From assembly GCF_027052235.1 (NCBI RefSeq), contig NZ_JALUFF010000019.1, positions 1 to 51,691 on the forward strand: a stretch of DNA of 51,691 bases, written 5' to 3'. Position numbers and translations under genes: made by a program. The notes under the pieces are model-generated. The model saw only the letters and a list, made by a program, of their open reading frames with translations. It did not search any database and was not told the origin of the DNA. Each line of letters opens with the position of its first letter. Positions within the stretch are counted from its first letter, which is position 1. Shown piece by piece: positions 41,975 to 51,444 of this stretch. This DNA is from Thermococcus sp. (GTDB lineage Archaea > Methanobacteriota_B > Thermococci > Thermococcales > Thermococcaceae).

Positions 41975-44900
41975 TCACCCCCAGTTGACCCTTAGGTAGT
42001 AGCCAACGCCAGTGTAGGGGCCGACTTTAGGTATGTACCCCTTGGGGAGCTCCTGATCGGGTGTTCCATCAAAGTCCAAGTCAAGATAAAGCCCTGCATC
42101 TTGGTGGTATATCCCATTATAAGACAAAGTATGGCCCCTTGCAAGCAGTGCAAACACGACTTCCCACGCTGATGTCCTGTTTGTGGAGATGCTATCTATA
42201 GTGTACGCATCTTGCCAGTGAGACGGCATAATTTGATATAGGGTGGTTATGTTCTTGGTTGGATTGTGGTCATTTATTGCTTTCACAAGTCCATAACCAA
42301 ATTTTCCTCTCAGTTTTTTGTCGTACTCAACCAGTTCGTTGTAGAACCAGTCATAGTCGCTCTTCAGTGTGGGGTGCCCCTTCGTACTTAATTCTTCTCC
42401 TTTCCATTTCCTGCCCATAACCGTATGGAGCCAGTCGAAGCCTGAAACATGGTACTCATTCTGAAGAACCGAAGCCAAATCCCAATAGCAGAAGCCTTCA
42501 AGTGTTCCGTTCTTATCGTGATCCCATGAAAACGGTGCACTGTACTCATCCCCTATGCCGAACACGAAGTGGCCGAGTTCGTGGGCTATTCCCCTATAGT
42601 ATTCATCTGGAGTTTCATTCCCGAACTCTCTAAAGAGTTCGATATATCCATTCTCCTTATTGGTCATATTCTTCACCCACTTCCAGTACCAGAAACCGTG
42701 GTGTGTGAGTAAGGTGTCGTTCTTTGTAGGTCTAATTCTCACCATTGACTCCCTCCATTCCTCGCTTCCCTCCTGTACGTTGTTCTTTATGCTAATCTCC
42801 GTTATCATCGCGTAGCCGTCAGTGTAATCGTAGATCACCTGGCTTGCCCTCTGAAAACCTTTGATGAGTTTTTTAAGGTAATCTTCATCGGCGTTCCAGC
42901 CAACTGCGACCGAAAGCTTTATTCCGAGAACATCTGGCTTTACTGGATTCTTTCCTATGAACAGCTCCACCGCATTCGGAACGCTGTCGCCGTCGTAGTC
43001 GCCGTAAGCGTCGTTTATTCTCGGCGAGAATCTGTTAGTTCCAAGCTCTTTGTTAAGCTCCAGCTCTCTGTGGAATGGTATCCCATCGCCGTCTGCGTCG
43101 TTCAGCTTTATGAGGAACCATATTTCTGCATCGTCCTCGTCGATGTCCTCCGACGTTGCAACGGCGTCAAAGGTCAGCGCGCTTGTCTCAGTAGAGGTTT
43201 CTGAACTCGAAACTGATTCGGTGCTGAGGGTCTTGGCGCTATCTCCTCCCCTCCTGAAAATGAGTGTTGCCTCGTACTTGGTGTTCTTTCTAATTTTGGC
43301 CGTCGCATTGGTCGTGAGGTTACTTACGTTGGTGCCTTTACCTACCCCTTCCGTGGAGGTTGCACTCACTTCATCGTTCAGCTTCATTGTCCTCACTTTC
43401 GCGTTCCGCTTGTTGATGATGAGTACTTTCTTCTGAGTTCCGTTGGGTAGTGCGAGGGTGAAGAGCACGGCCTCTTCCGGGTTTGTGTACCGGTAGAGAG
43501 TTCCGCTCTGGTAATCTTTAAGTTCTAGCTCCTCTATTCCATCCCAGCCCTTCACGTCGGTGATGTTTACAACGCTTAAATCGTAGCCAAGGGCTTCAAG
43601 CTCATCGTAGTACTTGGAAAAAGGTTCGGCATCGTGTTCCCCTCCGTTCGTGTAGTCCTCCGTGGAGTCGTCGGCACCGCTCAGGTGGCCATAGCCGAAG
43701 TAAAGCTTATGGTCGTTTATGTAATCGTCACCCCACCACGTGCCGTTTCTAAGGCTAAAGAAGAGCTTAGCAACCTTTCCAGCTTCATTGTTTCCCGGTT
43801 TGGGGGAAATGTCCATAACGTCATCCCCCGAAGCCAAGTCTCTGTCCACAAGTTTAAGATCTACCTCAATAGTCTCAACGTCATCGGGCGGGTTGAACCT
43901 CAGAACGGCCACTGCTTCTCTCTGGATGTTCTCGAAGATGTCTTTTCCCAGCATTGTCATCTTCTCGACGTCTTGGGTGTTGTCGGGGAGGTCTTCTTTT
44001 AAGGTCTGGATGATTGAACCCGCCTTAAAAGTGGCCTCAACGCGGAAGTCAACATCCCAGCCTAAGTTGTAGTTTTCGGCTGGGTCAAGTGCCCTTGCTC
44101 TGAAGATATACAACTCAACAACGGCATCCCTCAGCGGGTCAACGTCCTTTGAGTCAATAACCCCATCACCGTCCGTGTCGTTGTTCCTCGGATTAGTGCC
44201 GTACTCAAGCTCCAAGGCGTTGCACCACCCGTCTTTATCGCTGTCGGTAATCACTGTTATCGTTCTGGTTACGGATTTGCCCTTAAGTCCATATTCATCG
44301 ATTGGCGTCGCCTCAACGGTGACTTCCTCCCTGCAGTTCGTGCGGTTGTAAATCGGTGCCAGCGGAAACTCTCTGGTTTTTCCGGAAACCAAGCCTTTTA
44401 GCCAGAAGCTGTAGCGACCGATAACCCTCACCCAGACCTTGACCCTATCTCCATCGCCATCAACCACAGTAACGCTTCCATTGCCCTTCTCGTTTGCATA
44501 GAGCAATTCTGGAAGCTCAAGGTCAACTATTGATGGTGGAGAGTTGGGTTTTACGTAGATGCGCTTCTCCCACCTGCTCGTTGACCCGTCGCTGGACTGC
44601 ATGATTATCGTGACCGTGTGATAGCCAGCCTCGGGACGCTTCCAGAGGAGGTAAAAGCCGTACTCACTGTGCCCGTACAGGAAGCCTTTCGTGAACTCGT
44701 CCGTCTTCGCCCCATCAACGAGAAGCGTTAACCTAACGTTGACTTTGCTTCCCGTGGGGTTCTCGGCCGTAATGTTGAACTTGAGAGGATGATTTTCGAC
44801 GGGTTTTCCGTATTCAACGTCCTTCAGATGCGGGTGAACCTCCAGAACCTTAAATGTCTTTGCCGAAGTTTGGGTTCTTCCTTTGTAGTTCGGGATGAAC

Positions 44901-45941
44901 TTGACGACGAGAGAGTGAGTGCCGGTCGTTGCCCTCCATCCAGTCCTTACCCAGTAGCCCCTTATACTGTAACCCCACACCGTCACGTTTTTGTTAGTTA
45001 CAACAAGGTTTCCGTCAACGTAGACCTGAACGGTTCCGGCACCGCTGACAACGCCCCTGTTGTCCAGCTTAATCTTAACTCTTAGAAAATCCCCAACCAC
45101 AGGGCTCACGGGATACACGGAAACGTCCTCTATGGTTATGTTTGGTGACGCTGTGTATCTGTAAATCGAGACGAGGTTGCCCGATTTATCAACCAGATAA
45201 ACGGTATCCCCGTCGTTGTTGAGTATAGCGTTTTCTGGGGAAGTTGCAAGCTGAACCTTTCCAACGGAGTTCGGCGCGATACTTAAGGAAAGCTTAACCA
45301 CGTGGTCTCTGCCAAAAGAGTCGTGGCAATCATCGCGCGGGAGGTTGTTTGCCCAGCACTTCTGATTGTTGTACGCGTAGCCATCTAGGAGGTACCATCC
45401 GTTTAGGCTAACGGTTGTCAGCGAGGGGTTTTCAATGTAAACGTACTCCCCGCTTCCATCGTTCGTCAGGTAGTCAACGCCCACTATCCTGACGCCGGGG
45501 CTTACCGAGAGGGGAGTTATTACGAAGTGGTTCTCAAGGGATTGAACTGAATAAGTGCCTGATTCAGCCTTTTTGACCGCGTTGAGGGCAGAATACGGAT
45601 TTTCCCAGAGGTATGTTTTGATTAAAGCTGGCTCGGTTCCGTTGTACCACCATATCTGGAATATCAAGTCAGTCCCGTTCCAGCGGACGTTTTTGATTCT
45701 CATGTAATCCGAAACCACAACGTCGCCGTTTAGAGTTCCGTTTAGGAGGGTTTCGATGAGGGAGAGCATCGCCTTCCTCTCGTCCGGGGTTGCGTTCTGG
45801 AGGGATTTCAGGTACTCCTCGAAGAAGGGGTTAATCACGCCCCCCCCCAGTTCGGGTTTTTGAAAGCGCCTTCACCTGTGGATTTCCTATCCCGCTTAAA
45901 ACCACCAGCGCTATGAGAAGCACTCCAACTGCTTTCCTCAC
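41975..45941 (-). pseudogene. large secreted metalloprotease-like protein, split by a frameshift at a poly-G tract
   Basis: The gene should start at GTG 45941, behind GGTGATAAAC, with signal peptide MRKAVGVLLIALVVLSGIG. After 31 codons a run of nine G (45840-45848) throws it out of frame and it stops at TAA 45831-45833. Without one G the frame joins the 1287-residue open frame (GTG 45838 to 41975), giving about 1321 residues. That part holds a lamin-tail domain (~113-230), CARDB-like Ig domains, Ca-binding DxDxDG repeats (NDTDGDGVIDS ~549; DADGDG ~912) and zinc motif AHELGHFVFGIGDEYSAP (HELGH 1086-1090). The intact length and domains argue for a living gene. Confidence 0.85.
45840..45848 (-). 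repeat. homopolymeric tract of nine G (minus strand)
   Basis: Nine C on the plus strand. Eight or eleven would join signal peptide and protease in frame; nine does not. I noticed no other G/C run this long in the window. Confidence 0.9.
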
Positions 45942-45963
45942 GTTTATCACCACTAGGAGTTGT

Positions 45964-45988
45964 TTCATAAAAAGTTCTGAATTCAAAA
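45964..45988 (-). promoter_or_regulatory. probable promoter of the metalloprotease/CGP-CTERM operon
   Basis: Minus-strand GATTTTTATTTTG and CTTTTTATG are both TATA-like. The first would start transcription near 45960, leaving a leader that contains the GGTGAT ribosome binding site. Confidence 0.4.
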
Positions 45989-46009
45989 TAAAAATCTTAC
46001 GGAAGAATG

Positions 46010-46471
46010 TTAAGCCGACCTAATTTCGGTTAAAAACTTCCTCAGCAGTGAAACTTCTCCCGGACTCAGCCTGTTCCTAATCCAGCGCTCCTTCATGTTC
46101 AGGTTCTCGTCCTCCAGGTCGAGAACGGCCTTCCTAACGCCTCCGCGGGGATTTTTGCTGTCCCCCTTCCACCTTGGAATAACGTGGAGATGTAGATGGG
46201 GAACCGTTTGGCCTGCTTCCCTTCCGAGGTTCATGCCGACGTTGAAGGCCTCCGCCTTCAGGACTTCCCTCAGGGCTTCCATTGCCAGCTCCATGCCCCT
46301 GATAAGCGCCAGCTTCTCCTCTTCCGTTAGTTCTTCCCACCTTTCGACGTGCCTCTTTGGGACGACGAGGAGATGGCCTTTGCTGGCTGGATACGAGTCG
46401 ATTAGAATCCTGATGAGCCTCCCTTCGTACACAACGCTTTCCGGTTCGGGCGAGCAGAAAGGGCACCCCAT
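46010..46471 (-). CDS. HIT-family nucleotide hydrolase/transferase
   Basis: 153 residues. The N-terminal CPFCSPEPE carries a zinc-binding CxxC, and the catalytic histidine triad is in QTVPHLHLHVIPRW. The substrate-binding ILIDSYPASKGHLLVVPKRHV is also typical. The family acts on nucleoside phosphoramidates, dinucleotides or AMP-lysine. A C-terminal extension of about 40 residues (LNMKERWIRNRLSPGEVSLLRKFL) is typical of Thermococcales forms. ATG 46471 follows GGTGGTTCT. Confidence 0.92.
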   Translation of the reverse strand: MGCPFCSPEPESVVYEGRLIRILIDSYPASKGHLLVVPKRHVERWEELTEEEKLALIRGMELAMEALREVLKAEAFNVGMNLGREAGQTVPHLHLHVIPRWKGDSKNPRGGVRKAVLDLEDENLNMKERWIRNRLSPGEVSLLRKFLTEIRSA

Positions 46472-46523
46472 AGAACCACCAAAGGCTTAAATCCCATTGG
46501 GGTTAAAAAGGCTTGGTGATTTA

Positions 46524-46742
46524 ATGGACGAGCTGAAGGAGATGGAGAGAACATACAGGAGGCTCTTTGGACTCGGCTCGCTCTTACTCCTGACGGGCTT
46601 TGTCCTGCTGATATTCAGGCCAATAGGGAATGAAACCTCGGTCGTTGCCGGGCTTATAGTCTTCCTGCTGTCCTTCATACCCCTTGACATGGCAAGGCGG
46701 ACAGCCAGAAAGATGGCCGTTGTTGCCCTCAGGGGAAAATAG
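46524..46742 (+). CDS. small membrane protein of unknown function
   Basis: 72 residues from ATG 46524, directly behind GGTGATTTA. Two hydrophobic segments (about 17-33 and 41-53) and a basic end (ARRTARKMAVVALRGK). TATA-like GGCTTAAATCCC at 46486-46497 overlaps the HIT gene promoter. No family recognised. The longer frame from 46497 lacks a ribosome binding site. Confidence 0.68.
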   Translation: MDELKEMERTYRRLFGLGSLLLLTGFVLLIFRPIGNETSVVAGLIVFLLSFIPLDMARRTARKMAVVALRGK

Positions 46743-46759
46743 AAAAGCTTAATATATCA
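46743..46759 (+). promoter_or_regulatory. promoter of the proteasome/exosome superoperon
   Basis: AAAAGCTTAATATATCA is a strong BRE/TATA box. Transcription from about 46783 leaves a short leader with GGGGTGATGTGA before ATG 46806. Confidence 0.7.
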
Positions 46760-46805
46760 CCGGAGAACAATCGGAAAGGAGTAGTGAAAGTAGGGGTGAT
46801 GTGAA

Positions 46806-47588
46806 ATGGCGTTTGTACCACCGCAGGCAGGTTACGACAGGGCTATTACGGTCTTCAGCCCCGACGGAAGGCTCTTCCAGGTCAACTACGCAAGGGAGGC
46901 CGTTAAAAGGGGAGCCACCGCCGTAGGCGTCAAGTGGAAGGATGGTGTTGTTCTGGCAGTTGAGAAGAGGATAACGAGCAAGCTCATCGAGCCGAGGAGT
47001 TACGAGAAGATATTCCTCATAGACGACCACATAGCGGCAGCGCCGAGTGGTATAATAGCTGACGCGAGGGTTCTCGTGGACAGGGCTAGGCTGGAGGCTC
47101 AAATCTACCGTCTCACCTACGGCGAACCCGTCCCGCTCACCGTTCTGGTGAAGAAGATTTGCGACCTCAAGCAGGCCCACACCCAGTACGGCGGTGTGAG
47201 GCCCTTTGGAGCGGCCCTCCTAATGGCCGGGGTTAACGAGAAGCCGGAGCTCTACGAGACGGACCCGAGCGGTGCCTACTTCGAGTGGAAGGCGGTAGCG
47301 ATAGGCAGTGGAAGGAACGTTGCCATGGCCATCTTTGAGGAGCACTACAGCGATGAGATAGACATGGAGGGGGCCATAAAGCTCGCCATACTTGCTCTCG
47401 CGAAAACCCTTGAGGAGCCCAGCGCCGAGGCAATAGAGGTCGCCTATATAACCACCGAGGAGAAGCGCTGGAAGAAGCTCCCGGCGGAGAAGCTTGAGAA
47501 GTACCTCAGCGAAGTCCTTGAGGAAGTCAAGGAAGAGGAAGTCGAGGAGAGGGAGGAGGACTACTCCGAGCTCGACCAGAACTACTGA
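46806..47588 (+). CDS. psmA: proteasome subunit alpha
   Basis: 260 residues. The start [29 protein letters not shown] is the alpha-subunit signature, including the YDR gate residues and the N-terminal H0 helix. There is no N-terminal catalytic threonine. Alpha rings cap the 20S proteasome and gate entry. The acidic C-terminus ([17 protein letters not shown]) is usual for Thermococcales. It leads the conserved archaeal superoperon with SBDS and exosome genes. Confidence 0.98.
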   Translation: MAFVPPQAGYDRAITVFSPDGRLFQVNYAREAVKRGATAVGVKWKDGVVLAVEKRITSKLIEPRSYEKIFLIDDHIAAAPSGIIADARVLVDRARLEAQIYRLTYGEPVPLTVLVKKICDLKQAHTQYGGVRPFGAALLMAGVNEKPELYETDPSGAYFEWKAVAIGSGRNVAMAIFEEHYSDEIDMEGAIKLAILALAKTLEEPSAEAIEVAYITTEEKRWKKLPAEKLEKYLSEVLEEVKEEEVEEREEDYSELDQNY

Positions 47589-47599
47589 GGTGACGGGCG

Positions 47600-48310
47600 A
47601 TGCCGATAAGCGTTGATAAGGCCGTCATCGCCCGTCTGAAGACGCACGGCGAGACCTTTGAGATACTCGTTGACCCATATCTGGCTAGGGACTTCAAGGA
47701 GGGCAAGGACGTTCCGATAGAGGAAATCCTGGCCACTCCTTACGTTTTCAAGGATGCCCACAAGGGCGACAAGGCCAGCGAGCACGAGATGGAGAAGATT
47801 TTTGGAACGAGCGACCCCTACGAGGTGGCAAAGATAATCCTTCGAAAGGGCGAAGTTCAGCTCACAGCCGAGCAGAGAAGGCAGATGCTTGAGGAGAAGA
47901 GGCGCTACATAGCGACGATAATCCACAGGCACGCCGTCGATCCCAGAACAGGTTACCCACATCCGGTGGAGAGAATCCTCAGAGCGATGGAGGAAGCGGG
48001 AGTCCACGTTGACCTCTTCAAGGATGCAGAAGCGCAGGTTCCTCAGGTGATAAAGGCGATAAGACCCCTCCTCCCGATAAAGCTTGAGATGAAGGTGATA
48101 GCGGTAAAGATACCCGCTGACTACGTTGGCAGAGCCTACGGCGAGGTTCGGAAGTTCGGGAGCATAAAGCGCGAGGAGTGGGCCAGCGACGGCTCTTGGA
48201 TGTTCCTCATTGAGATTCCGGGAGGAGTTGAGGAGGAGTTTTATGAGAAGCTCAACGCCCTGACGAAGGGCACCGCGGTAACCAAACTTATAGAGAGGAA
48301 GGGACTATGA
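47600..48310 (+). CDS. ribosome assembly factor SBDS (Sdo1 homologue)
   Basis: 236 residues. The FYSH domain ([36 protein letters not shown]) is followed by the helical middle domain and the C-terminal ferredoxin-like domain. SBDS works with the GTPase EFL1/EF-2-like factor to release the anti-association factor aIF6 from the large subunit. GAGGTGACGGGCG precedes ATG 47600. Overlaps rrp4 by four bases (ATGA). Confidence 0.96.
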   Translation: MPISVDKAVIARLKTHGETFEILVDPYLARDFKEGKDVPIEEILATPYVFKDAHKGDKASEHEMEKIFGTSDPYEVAKIILRKGEVQLTAEQRRQMLEEKRRYIATIIHRHAVDPRTGYPHPVERILRAMEEAGVHVDLFKDAEAQVPQVIKAIRPLLPIKLEMKVIAVKIPADYVGRAYGEVRKFGSIKREEWASDGSWMFLIEIPGGVEEEFYEKLNALTKGTAVTKLIERKGL

Positions 48311-49083
48311 GGAGGATTTTTGTTAAGCCAAGGGAATTGGTAGTCCCTGGGACACTGCTTGCCCAGGGGCCCTTTAAGAACGGAAGAGGGACCTTCAGGG
48401 AAGGCAACAGGATATACTCGACGGTGATAGGGCTCGTGGAGATCAGGGGAGACATGATAAGGGTCATACCGCTTGAGGGACCCTACATACCCGAAGTTGG
48501 AGACAACGTGCTCGGCAAGATAGTGGACGTCAGGTTCTCGAACTGGGTCGTTGACATAGGCGCGCCATACCAGGCCAACCTCCGAGTTCAGGACGCTGTG
48601 GAGGAGAGGATAGACCTGCTCAAGACTGACCTGAGGAAGATATTCGACATTGGGGACATAATCTACGCCAAGGTCAAGGCCTTCAACGAGATAAATCAGA
48701 TCGACCTGACAACGAAGGGGATGCCCTTCAAGGGCGGACCCCTCAGGGGAGGCCAGCTTGTAACCATTACCCCCTCCAAGGTGCCGAGGCTCATCGGCAA
48801 GGGCGGTTCTATGATAAACCTAATCAAGAAGCTGACGAACACGAGGATAATAGTCGGCCAGAACGGCTGGGTCTGGGTCAGCGGAAAGAACGACGAGCTT
48901 GAGAAGCTCGCGATAGAGGCAATTCTGAAGGTTGACCGCGAGAGCCACACCCAGGGGCTCACCGACAGGGTGAAGGAGTTCCTGCTCTCAAGGCTCAGGG
49001 AACTGAAGGAGCAGGGCGTTATAGAGGAGGTACCCTCTATCGAGGAAAAGGAGGAAGGTGACAAAAATGATGGGCAGGCCTGA
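48307..49083 (+). CDS. rrp4: exosome RNA-binding subunit Rrp4
   Basis: 258 residues. N-terminal domain, S1 domain ([28 protein letters not shown]) and KH domain ([33 protein letters not shown]). Rrp4 trimers cap the Rrp41/Rrp42 hexamer and feed RNA into it. The C-terminus is acidic. ATGA overlap with SBDS and overlap with rrp41 show coupled translation. Confidence 0.97.
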   Translation: MRRIFVKPRELVVPGTLLAQGPFKNGRGTFREGNRIYSTVIGLVEIRGDMIRVIPLEGPYIPEVGDNVLGKIVDVRFSNWVVDIGAPYQANLRVQDAVEERIDLLKTDLRKIFDIGDIIYAKVKAFNEINQIDLTTKGMPFKGGPLRGGQLVTITPSKVPRLIGKGGSMINLIKKLTNTRIIVGQNGWVWVSGKNDELEKLAIEAILKVDRESHTQGLTDRVKEFLLSRLRELKEQGVIEEVPSIEEKEEGDKNDGQA

Positions 49084-49816
49084 GGGATTAAAGCTCATCG
49101 ATGAGAACGGTAAGAGGCTTGACGGTAGGAAGAAGTACGAGCTCAGGCCAATTAAAATGGAAGTTGGCATACTCAAGAACGCGGACGGCTCGGCCTACGT
49201 CGAGTGGGGCAAGAACAAGATTTTAGCTGCCGTCTACGGCCCGAGGGAGATACACCCCAAGCACCTCCAGAGGCCGGACAGGGCAATACTCAGGGTAAGG
49301 TACAACATGGCCCCGTTTAGCGTCGAGGAGAGAAAGAAGCCCGGTCCGGACAGGAGGAGCGTCGAGATAAGCAAGGTCATCAGGGGTGCACTTGAGCCGG
49401 CCTTACTGCTCCACATGTTTCCGAGGACAGCCGTGGACGTCTTCATAGAGGTTCTTCAGGCTGACGCCGGAACGAGAGTTGCCGGGATAACCGCCGCCTC
49501 ATTGGCCCTTGCAGATGCGGGCATACCCATGAAAGACCTTGTAGCTGCATGTGCAGCTGGAAAGATAGACGGGGAGATAGTGCTCGACCTGAACAAGGAC
49601 GAGGACAACTATGGCGAGGCAGACGTTCCCGTTGCCATAATGCCCCTCAAGAACGACATAACTCTCCTCCAGATGGACGGCTACCTCACCAGAGAGGAGT
49701 TCATCGAGGCCGTAAAGCTCGCAATAAAGGGCGCCAAGGCCATCTACCAGAAGCAGAGAGAAGCTCTCAAGGAGAAGTACCTCAAGATAGCGAGGGAGGT
49801 TGAGGGAAATGAGTGA
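49067..49816 (+). CDS. rrp41: exosome catalytic subunit Rrp41
   Basis: 249 residues, the standard length, starting [22 protein letters not shown]. RNase PH fold with phosphate and RNA-binding arginines ([26 protein letters not shown]) and catalytic aspartates in [21 protein letters not shown]. It degrades RNA 3' to 5' with phosphate. ATG 49067 follows GGTGA; GTG 49058 is in frame. Overlaps rrp4 and rrp42. Confidence 0.97.
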   Translation: MMGRPEGLKLIDENGKRLDGRKKYELRPIKMEVGILKNADGSAYVEWGKNKILAAVYGPREIHPKHLQRPDRAILRVRYNMAPFSVEERKKPGPDRRSVEISKVIRGALEPALLLHMFPRTAVDVFIEVLQADAGTRVAGITAASLALADAGIPMKDLVAACAAGKIDGEIVLDLNKDEDNYGEADVPVAIMPLKNDITLLQMDGYLTREEFIEAVKLAIKGAKAIYQKQREALKEKYLKIAREVEGNE

Positions 49817-50624
49817 TGTTGAGGTTATGGCAAGCATAATGCGCGATCACATTCTCGGCCTTCTCCGCGAGGGCAAGAGGATAGACGGTCGCTCCTTCGA
49901 GGACTACCGCGACCTGGAAATTAAGGTCAACGTCATCGAGAAGGCCGAGGGCTCTGCATGGGTCAAGCTTGGAAACACTCAGGTTCTCGTGGGCATAAAG
50001 GTCGACCTCGGCGAACCCTTCCCGGACCTGCCTGAGAAGGGCGTCATGACGACCAACGTCGAGCTTGTCCCGCTGGCCTCGCCGACCTTTGAGCCCGGCC
50101 CGCCTGACGAGAACGCCATCGAGCTTGCGAGGGTTGTTGACAGGGGCATAAGGGAAAGCCAGGCTGTTGAGCTGGAAAAGCTTGCGATAGTTCCGGGCAA
50201 GCTCGTCAGGGTGATATTCATAGACGTCCACGTCCTGGACCACGACGGGAACCTCCTCGACGCCAGCGGTATAGGTGCCATAGCGGCCCTGATGAGCACG
50301 AAGATGCCCAAGATTGAGTACAACGAGGAGACCGGCGAGGTAACGGTGCTCGACGAGTACGAGCCCCTCCCTGTGAGAAGGGTTCCGATACCGGTTACCT
50401 TCGCCAAGATAGGCAACAACATCGTCGTTGACCCGAACCTGGACGAGGAGCGCGTCATGGACGGCAGGATAACCATAACCACCGACGAGAACGGCCACAT
50501 CTCCGCGGTCCAGAAGGGCGAAGGCGGTGCCTTCAAGCTTGAGGAGGTAATGTACGCCGTCGACACCGCCTTCAAGAAGGCGGAGGAGATAAGGAAGATA
50601 GTCCTTGAGGCCGTCAAGGCCTGA
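49809..50624 (+). CDS. rrp42: exosome structural subunit Rrp42
   Basis: 271 residues from ATG 49809, behind GAGGGAA. RNase PH fold ([38 protein letters not shown]) without the catalytic aspartate pair of Rrp41. It completes the active site together with Rrp41. It overlaps rrp41 by eight bases. Confidence 0.97.
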   Translation: MSDVEVMASIMRDHILGLLREGKRIDGRSFEDYRDLEIKVNVIEKAEGSAWVKLGNTQVLVGIKVDLGEPFPDLPEKGVMTTNVELVPLASPTFEPGPPDENAIELARVVDRGIRESQAVELEKLAIVPGKLVRVIFIDVHVLDHDGNLLDASGIGAIAALMSTKMPKIEYNEETGEVTVLDEYEPLPVRRVPIPVTFAKIGNNIVVDPNLDEERVMDGRITITTDENGHISAVQKGEGGAFKLEEVMYAVDTAFKKAEEIRKIVLEAVKA

Positions 50625-50651
50625 ACCCCTTTCTATTTTCCGGTGGTTGAA

Positions 50652-50933
50652 ATGGACATCATAACAATCATAGCCTCGGTTATATTCGCGGGTTTCTTTG
50701 TGAGAACGGTTTACCTTCTCCTCAGGGAGGAGTCCCAGAAGGAGCTCCTCCTCACAACGGGGCTATGGGGTTTAGCTCTGCTCGTGTGGGCCCTCTACCT
50801 CTGGAGCGAGAAGGGGCCAAAGCTCTCGATAACAGCTGTTATCCTGCTGTCCGTTGCGACCTTTGCGCTCTCCTTCTACGGGCTCTTCTGCCTGAAGGAG
50901 GAAAGGCCCGAAGAGTTTGAGAAAGAGCTATAA
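50652..50933 (+). CDS. small membrane protein of unknown function
   Basis: 93 residues from ATG 50652, which follows GGTGG. Three hydrophobic segments (about 3-22, 31-47, 56-76). It starts 27 bases after rrp42 on the same strand and may be cotranscribed with the superoperon. No family recognised. Confidence 0.68.
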   Translation: MDIITIIASVIFAGFFVRTVYLLLREESQKELLLTTGLWGLALLVWALYLWSEKGPKLSITAVILLSVATFALSFYGLFCLKEERPEEFEKEL

Positions 50934-50982
50934 AGGTTGGTAATTAAAATTAGACAGCCTTAGGTGTTACGGGGGGACGGTC

Positions 50983-51384
50983 ATGGGATTGTTTGACAGC
51001 CTTAAAAGGAAGGAAGAGAGGCCCAGGAGAAAGATTCCGGCTTCGCTAAAGAAGAAGGAGGAGGTTCCACCAAGGAGCGACATAGAGGTCGTCCCTATTG
51101 AGGAAGACGTTCTCGCCAAGGAGCTCGTTAAGCCCCAGTTCCGCTACCTGAAGAAGATAACCGTGACGAGCTACTCCGACCTTGAGAGGATTTCCGCTGA
51201 GCTCCAAGAGGGCAACATAGTCCTTGTGGACTTGACGCCCCTTGAGAAGAGGCCCGACGTCCTCGAAAAGATAGCGGAGCAGATAAAGGGCATGGTAAAC
51301 GCCCTCGACGGGCAGGCCGCGAAGGTTTGCAGGAACGAGATAAAGCTCATACTCCTTCCGAGCGACATAAGGATAGCCAAGTGA
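50983..51384 (+). CDS. sepF: cell division protein SepF
   Basis: 133 residues. A short N-terminal MGLFDSLKRKEE membrane-targeting amphipathic segment, a charged linker, and the SepF domain from about residue 55 (ITVTSYSDLERISAELQEGNIVLVDLTPLEKRPDVLEKIAEQIKGM). Archaeal SepF anchors FtsZ to the membrane. It ends in an oligo-T tract. ATG 50983 follows a GGACGGTC sequence. Confidence 0.92.
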   Translation: MGLFDSLKRKEERPRRKIPASLKKKEEVPPRSDIEVVPIEEDVLAKELVKPQFRYLKKITVTSYSDLERISAELQEGNIVLVDLTPLEKRPDVLEKIAEQIKGMVNALDGQAAKVCRNEIKLILLPSDIRIAK

Positions 51385-51385
51385 C

Positions 51386-51394
51386 TTTTTTCTT
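51386..51394 (+). terminator. oligo-T terminator after sepF
   Basis: TTTTTTCTT starts two bases after the sepF stop. Such T-runs end transcription in Thermococcales. Confidence 0.55.
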
Positions 51395-51401
51395 AACCAT
51401 G

Positions 51402-51412
51402 CCTTTATAAAT
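51402..51412 (+). promoter_or_regulatory. TATA box of the ZPR1-like gene
   Basis: CCTTTATAAAT lies about 38 bases before ATG 51445, leaving a short leader that contains GGTGGTCGTG. Confidence 0.65.
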
Positions 51413-51444
51413 CCTTTTGGGTTCTTCCTCCCGGTGGTCGTGAA

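Noticed and set aside
45836-45838. GTG 45838 as the true start of the metalloprotease
   Set aside because: It has no ribosome binding site and would remove the signal peptide from a protein with only extracellular domains; the upstream GTG 45941 has both.
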